Source: an uncultured Synechococcus sp. (GTDB lineage: Bacteria > Cyanobacteriota > Cyanobacteriia > PCC-6307 > Cyanobiaceae). From it: a stretch of 6,328 nucleotides of DNA. The DNA is taken from the NCBI GenBank assembly GCA_913020095.1, contig CAJWAH010000082.1, forward strand, positions 1 to 6,328, read 5' to 3'. A program made the translations under genes and the position numbers. Position 1 is the stretch's first letter; each line of letters begins with the position of its first letter. The notes under the pieces were generated by a model. The model was not told the origin of the DNA and did not search any database. It saw nothing but the letters and a program-made list of their open reading frames with translations. Of the stretch, positions 5,598 to 6,328 are shown one piece after another.

Positions 5598-6328
5598 CAT
5601 GGCAGATGCCTCACTCGCAGAGATGCCAAACGCAAGTGCATCAAAGCGCTGGACGGCCGCGACGAAGCCACCGTGGCGCACGCAAGCTGCCTGCACTGCG
5701 GTCAGAGCGCTCGTGTCGACCGCTTCCTCCAGCGTCCACCGAGCCGACGGCACTGCACCAACAGCGTCACCGCACGCCCCCTGAAGCTGCCAGCGAGTCA
5801 CGTCCACATTGCACCCACCCGGCCACCGACCGCACATGCCGAGCAGTGGAACCATAGCATCAGCCTCGGCACGAACGATTGCCAACGGAGGAAGCAGCGG
5901 AGCCTCTGCGCCACTCAGTTGCACGACGAGATGGTCTGCAATGGCACGCGCTGTCGGCTTATCGAAAAGCAGCGTCGGAGCGAGAGCCATGCCCGTCTCT
6001 GCATGCAGCCGCGTCACGAGCTCGCTCGCCGCGAGAGAGTCCACTCCCGCCTCCATCAGCGGTGTCTCGCTTGCGAGCTCAGCCCCGCTTGAATGAATCA
6101 GCTCTCGAACGACGCGCAACACGACCGCCTCCGCATGGGGCCTGCGTTGCGAGGGGTCTAGTGCTGCAATCTGATGCGCCATCCCACGGCATACTGCGGG
6201 GGTGGCGACGGCACGAGCATCAGATACGAGCTCCGCAAAGCGCGATTGCGAGGCGTCGCCCAAGCCATTCACGAGCCTGCCCGCGTCCGTATGGTGCAAC
6301 AGTCGCTCGGCGACGCCGCGCAGCCCAC
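4719..6328 (-). CDS. chimeric ORF: partial type I polyketide synthase (ACP-KS) fused in frame to the MutS2 C-terminus
   Basis: One uninterrupted minus-strand frame of at least 535 codons that runs off the right edge without a start. Residue numbers here count from the TTG at 6297-6299, but this TTG is probably internal, since the frame stays open upstream (encoding GLRGVAERL just before it). Residues ~54-130 are an acyl carrier protein, ~138-240 the beginning of a ketosynthase, and ~240-526 the MutS2 tail with Smr domain. Both halves are incomplete at the joint: the ketosynthase lacks its Cys-His-His centre and MutS2 lacks its ATPase. Codon use differs: the PKS part uses GAG for 12 of 13 Glu codons and favours ACG and CTC, while the MutS2 part mixes GAA and GAG. 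I see no precedent for such a protein, and a chimeric join is the likeliest explanation. The ORF is certain; its biological reality is not. Confidence 0.85.
   Translation of the reverse strand, partial: GLRGVAERLLHHTDAGRLVNGLGDASQSRFAELVSDARAVATPAVCRGMAHQIAALDPSQRRPHAEAVVLRVVRELIHSSGAELASETPLMEAGVDSLAASELVTRLHAETGMALAPTLLFDKPTARAIADHLVVQLSGAEAPLLPPLAIVRAEADAMVPLLGMCGRWPGGCNVDVTRWQLQGACGDAVGAVPSARWTLEEAVDTSALTAVQAACVRHGGFVAAVQRFDALAFGISASEASAMDLQQRLGLSEAVLGGAEQLLDEQGTSSVNTVISGLEEQRQRQQEAAEEAAALLMRAELLHEELQQRWQQEQQQKQARQGEAQQQLVGSIREGRKEVRQLIRRLRNPKADGEAARQVGQRLRSLEQEHAPESTPKKQHRGWSPAAGDRVRLLSLGKAAEVLSCSDDGQELQVRCGVMRLTVPLTGIEGLQGEKPAPPEPAPVRIQGRGRRSDSAVRTSRNTVDVRGLRVHEAEAAVEEQLRSVHGPLWVIHGVGTGRLKRGLREWLSGLDYIERLVDAEQGDGGAGCTVVWPR
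5575..5602 (-). other. PKS/MutS2 junction
   Basis: Reading the minus strand, the ketosynthase motif ATGGATCTGCAGCAGCGG (M234 to R239) runs straight into CTGGGCTTGAGCGAA of MutS2. A standard ketosynthase would read MDPQQRLLLE and a MutS2 would read roughly xxRRLGLxEAV, so the QRL/CAGCGGCTG segment fits both and defines a microhomology of about 9-15 bases. The breakpoint cannot be placed more exactly by eye. No insertion-sequence end, direct repeat or att-like site is visible around it. Confidence 0.65.
5598..6328 (-). other. type I modular polyketide synthase fragment: ACP followed by ketosynthase N-terminus
   Basis: The fragment enters from the right edge. Residues 1-53 of the fused ORF are a linker I cannot assign. 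The acyl carrier protein spans about 54-130, with the phosphopantetheine site AGVDSLAASEL (84-94) and attachment serine S88, followed by TLLFDKPTARAIADHL (109-124), which matches the usual end of helix 3. A ketosynthase begins at about 138: GMCGRWPGGCN (154-164) for the usual GMacRFPGG, then VPSARW (183-188), VRHGGFV (207-213), RFDALAFGISASEA (218-231) and MDLQQRL (234-240) for MDPQQRL. It stops there, before the active-site cysteine and histidines. The ACP could in principle be loaded, but the ketosynthase cannot condense. Cysteine-containing KS sequence and GAG/ACG/CTC-rich codons recall haptophyte or dinoflagellate PKS; a bacterial origin remains possible. Confidence 0.82.

Noticed and set aside
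4986..6092. A 368-codon plus-strand ORF opposite the fused ORF
   Set aside because: Its translation is repetitive Leu/Gln/His/Arg text mirroring the Q- and E-rich coiled coil on the other strand, with no recognisable domain. The minus strand has clear MutS2 and PKS motifs over the same span.
1..6328. tRNA, rRNA, CRISPR array, insertion-sequence ends, phage or defence genes
   Set aside because: I saw no spaced direct repeats, transposase motifs or tRNA-like sequence on either strand. Almost every base is accounted for by the genes listed.

Overview
The window most resembles a compact, GC-rich picocyanobacterial genome (Synechococcus/Cyanobium type). This is inferred from gene content: a PucC/BCD-family membrane protein normally confined to phototrophs, an Obg GTPase without the C-terminal OCT extension, a MutS2 tail, and a TolC tail of cyanobacterial style. 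No rRNA or marker gene confirms it. The bacterial part is packed tightly: the only non-coding stretch longer than a few bases is the 75 bp between obg and the ABC gene. No stretch over 300 bases lacks a gene.

Layout. Bases 1-252 (+) are the 3' end of a TolC-like outer-membrane efflux gene. It is followed almost without a gap by a PucC/BCD-family MFS protein (258-1646, +), whose stop overlaps the start of an inositol-monophosphatase-family gene (1646-2440, +), so these three look like one transcription unit. That unit converges on obg (2437-3432, -), and the two stop codons overlap in a CTAG palindrome inside a perfect 7-bp inverted repeat. A 75-bp divergent spacer separates obg from a MalK/UgpC-type ABC ATPase gene (3508-4722, +). 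The ABC gene in turn converges on the last ORF, with stop codons overlapping in TTAA.

The last ORF (4719 to the window edge, -) is the striking part. Its C-terminal ~290 residues are the tail of MutS2: coiled coil, KOW-like segment and Smr domain. The MutS core and ATPase that should precede them are absent. In their place, in frame, is a fragment of a modular type I polyketide synthase: a complete acyl carrier protein followed by the first ~100 residues of a ketosynthase, broken at the conserved MDPQQRL motif. Codon choice changes near the junction (about 5580-5600). The PKS part looks more like algal or protist modular PKS than cyanobacterial PKS, although this cannot be proven from the sequence alone. 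The most economical explanation is a chimeric join, either an assembly or cloning artefact in a mixed alga-cyanobacterium sample or a recent recombination, at a short CAGCAGCGGCTG-like microhomology. A functional fusion protein is possible but unlikely.

The genes do not form one pathway. TolC, the BCD protein and the phosphatase are probably co-expressed. obg (ribosome assembly) and the ABC ATPase (sugar or polyol import) are separate housekeeping and transport genes.
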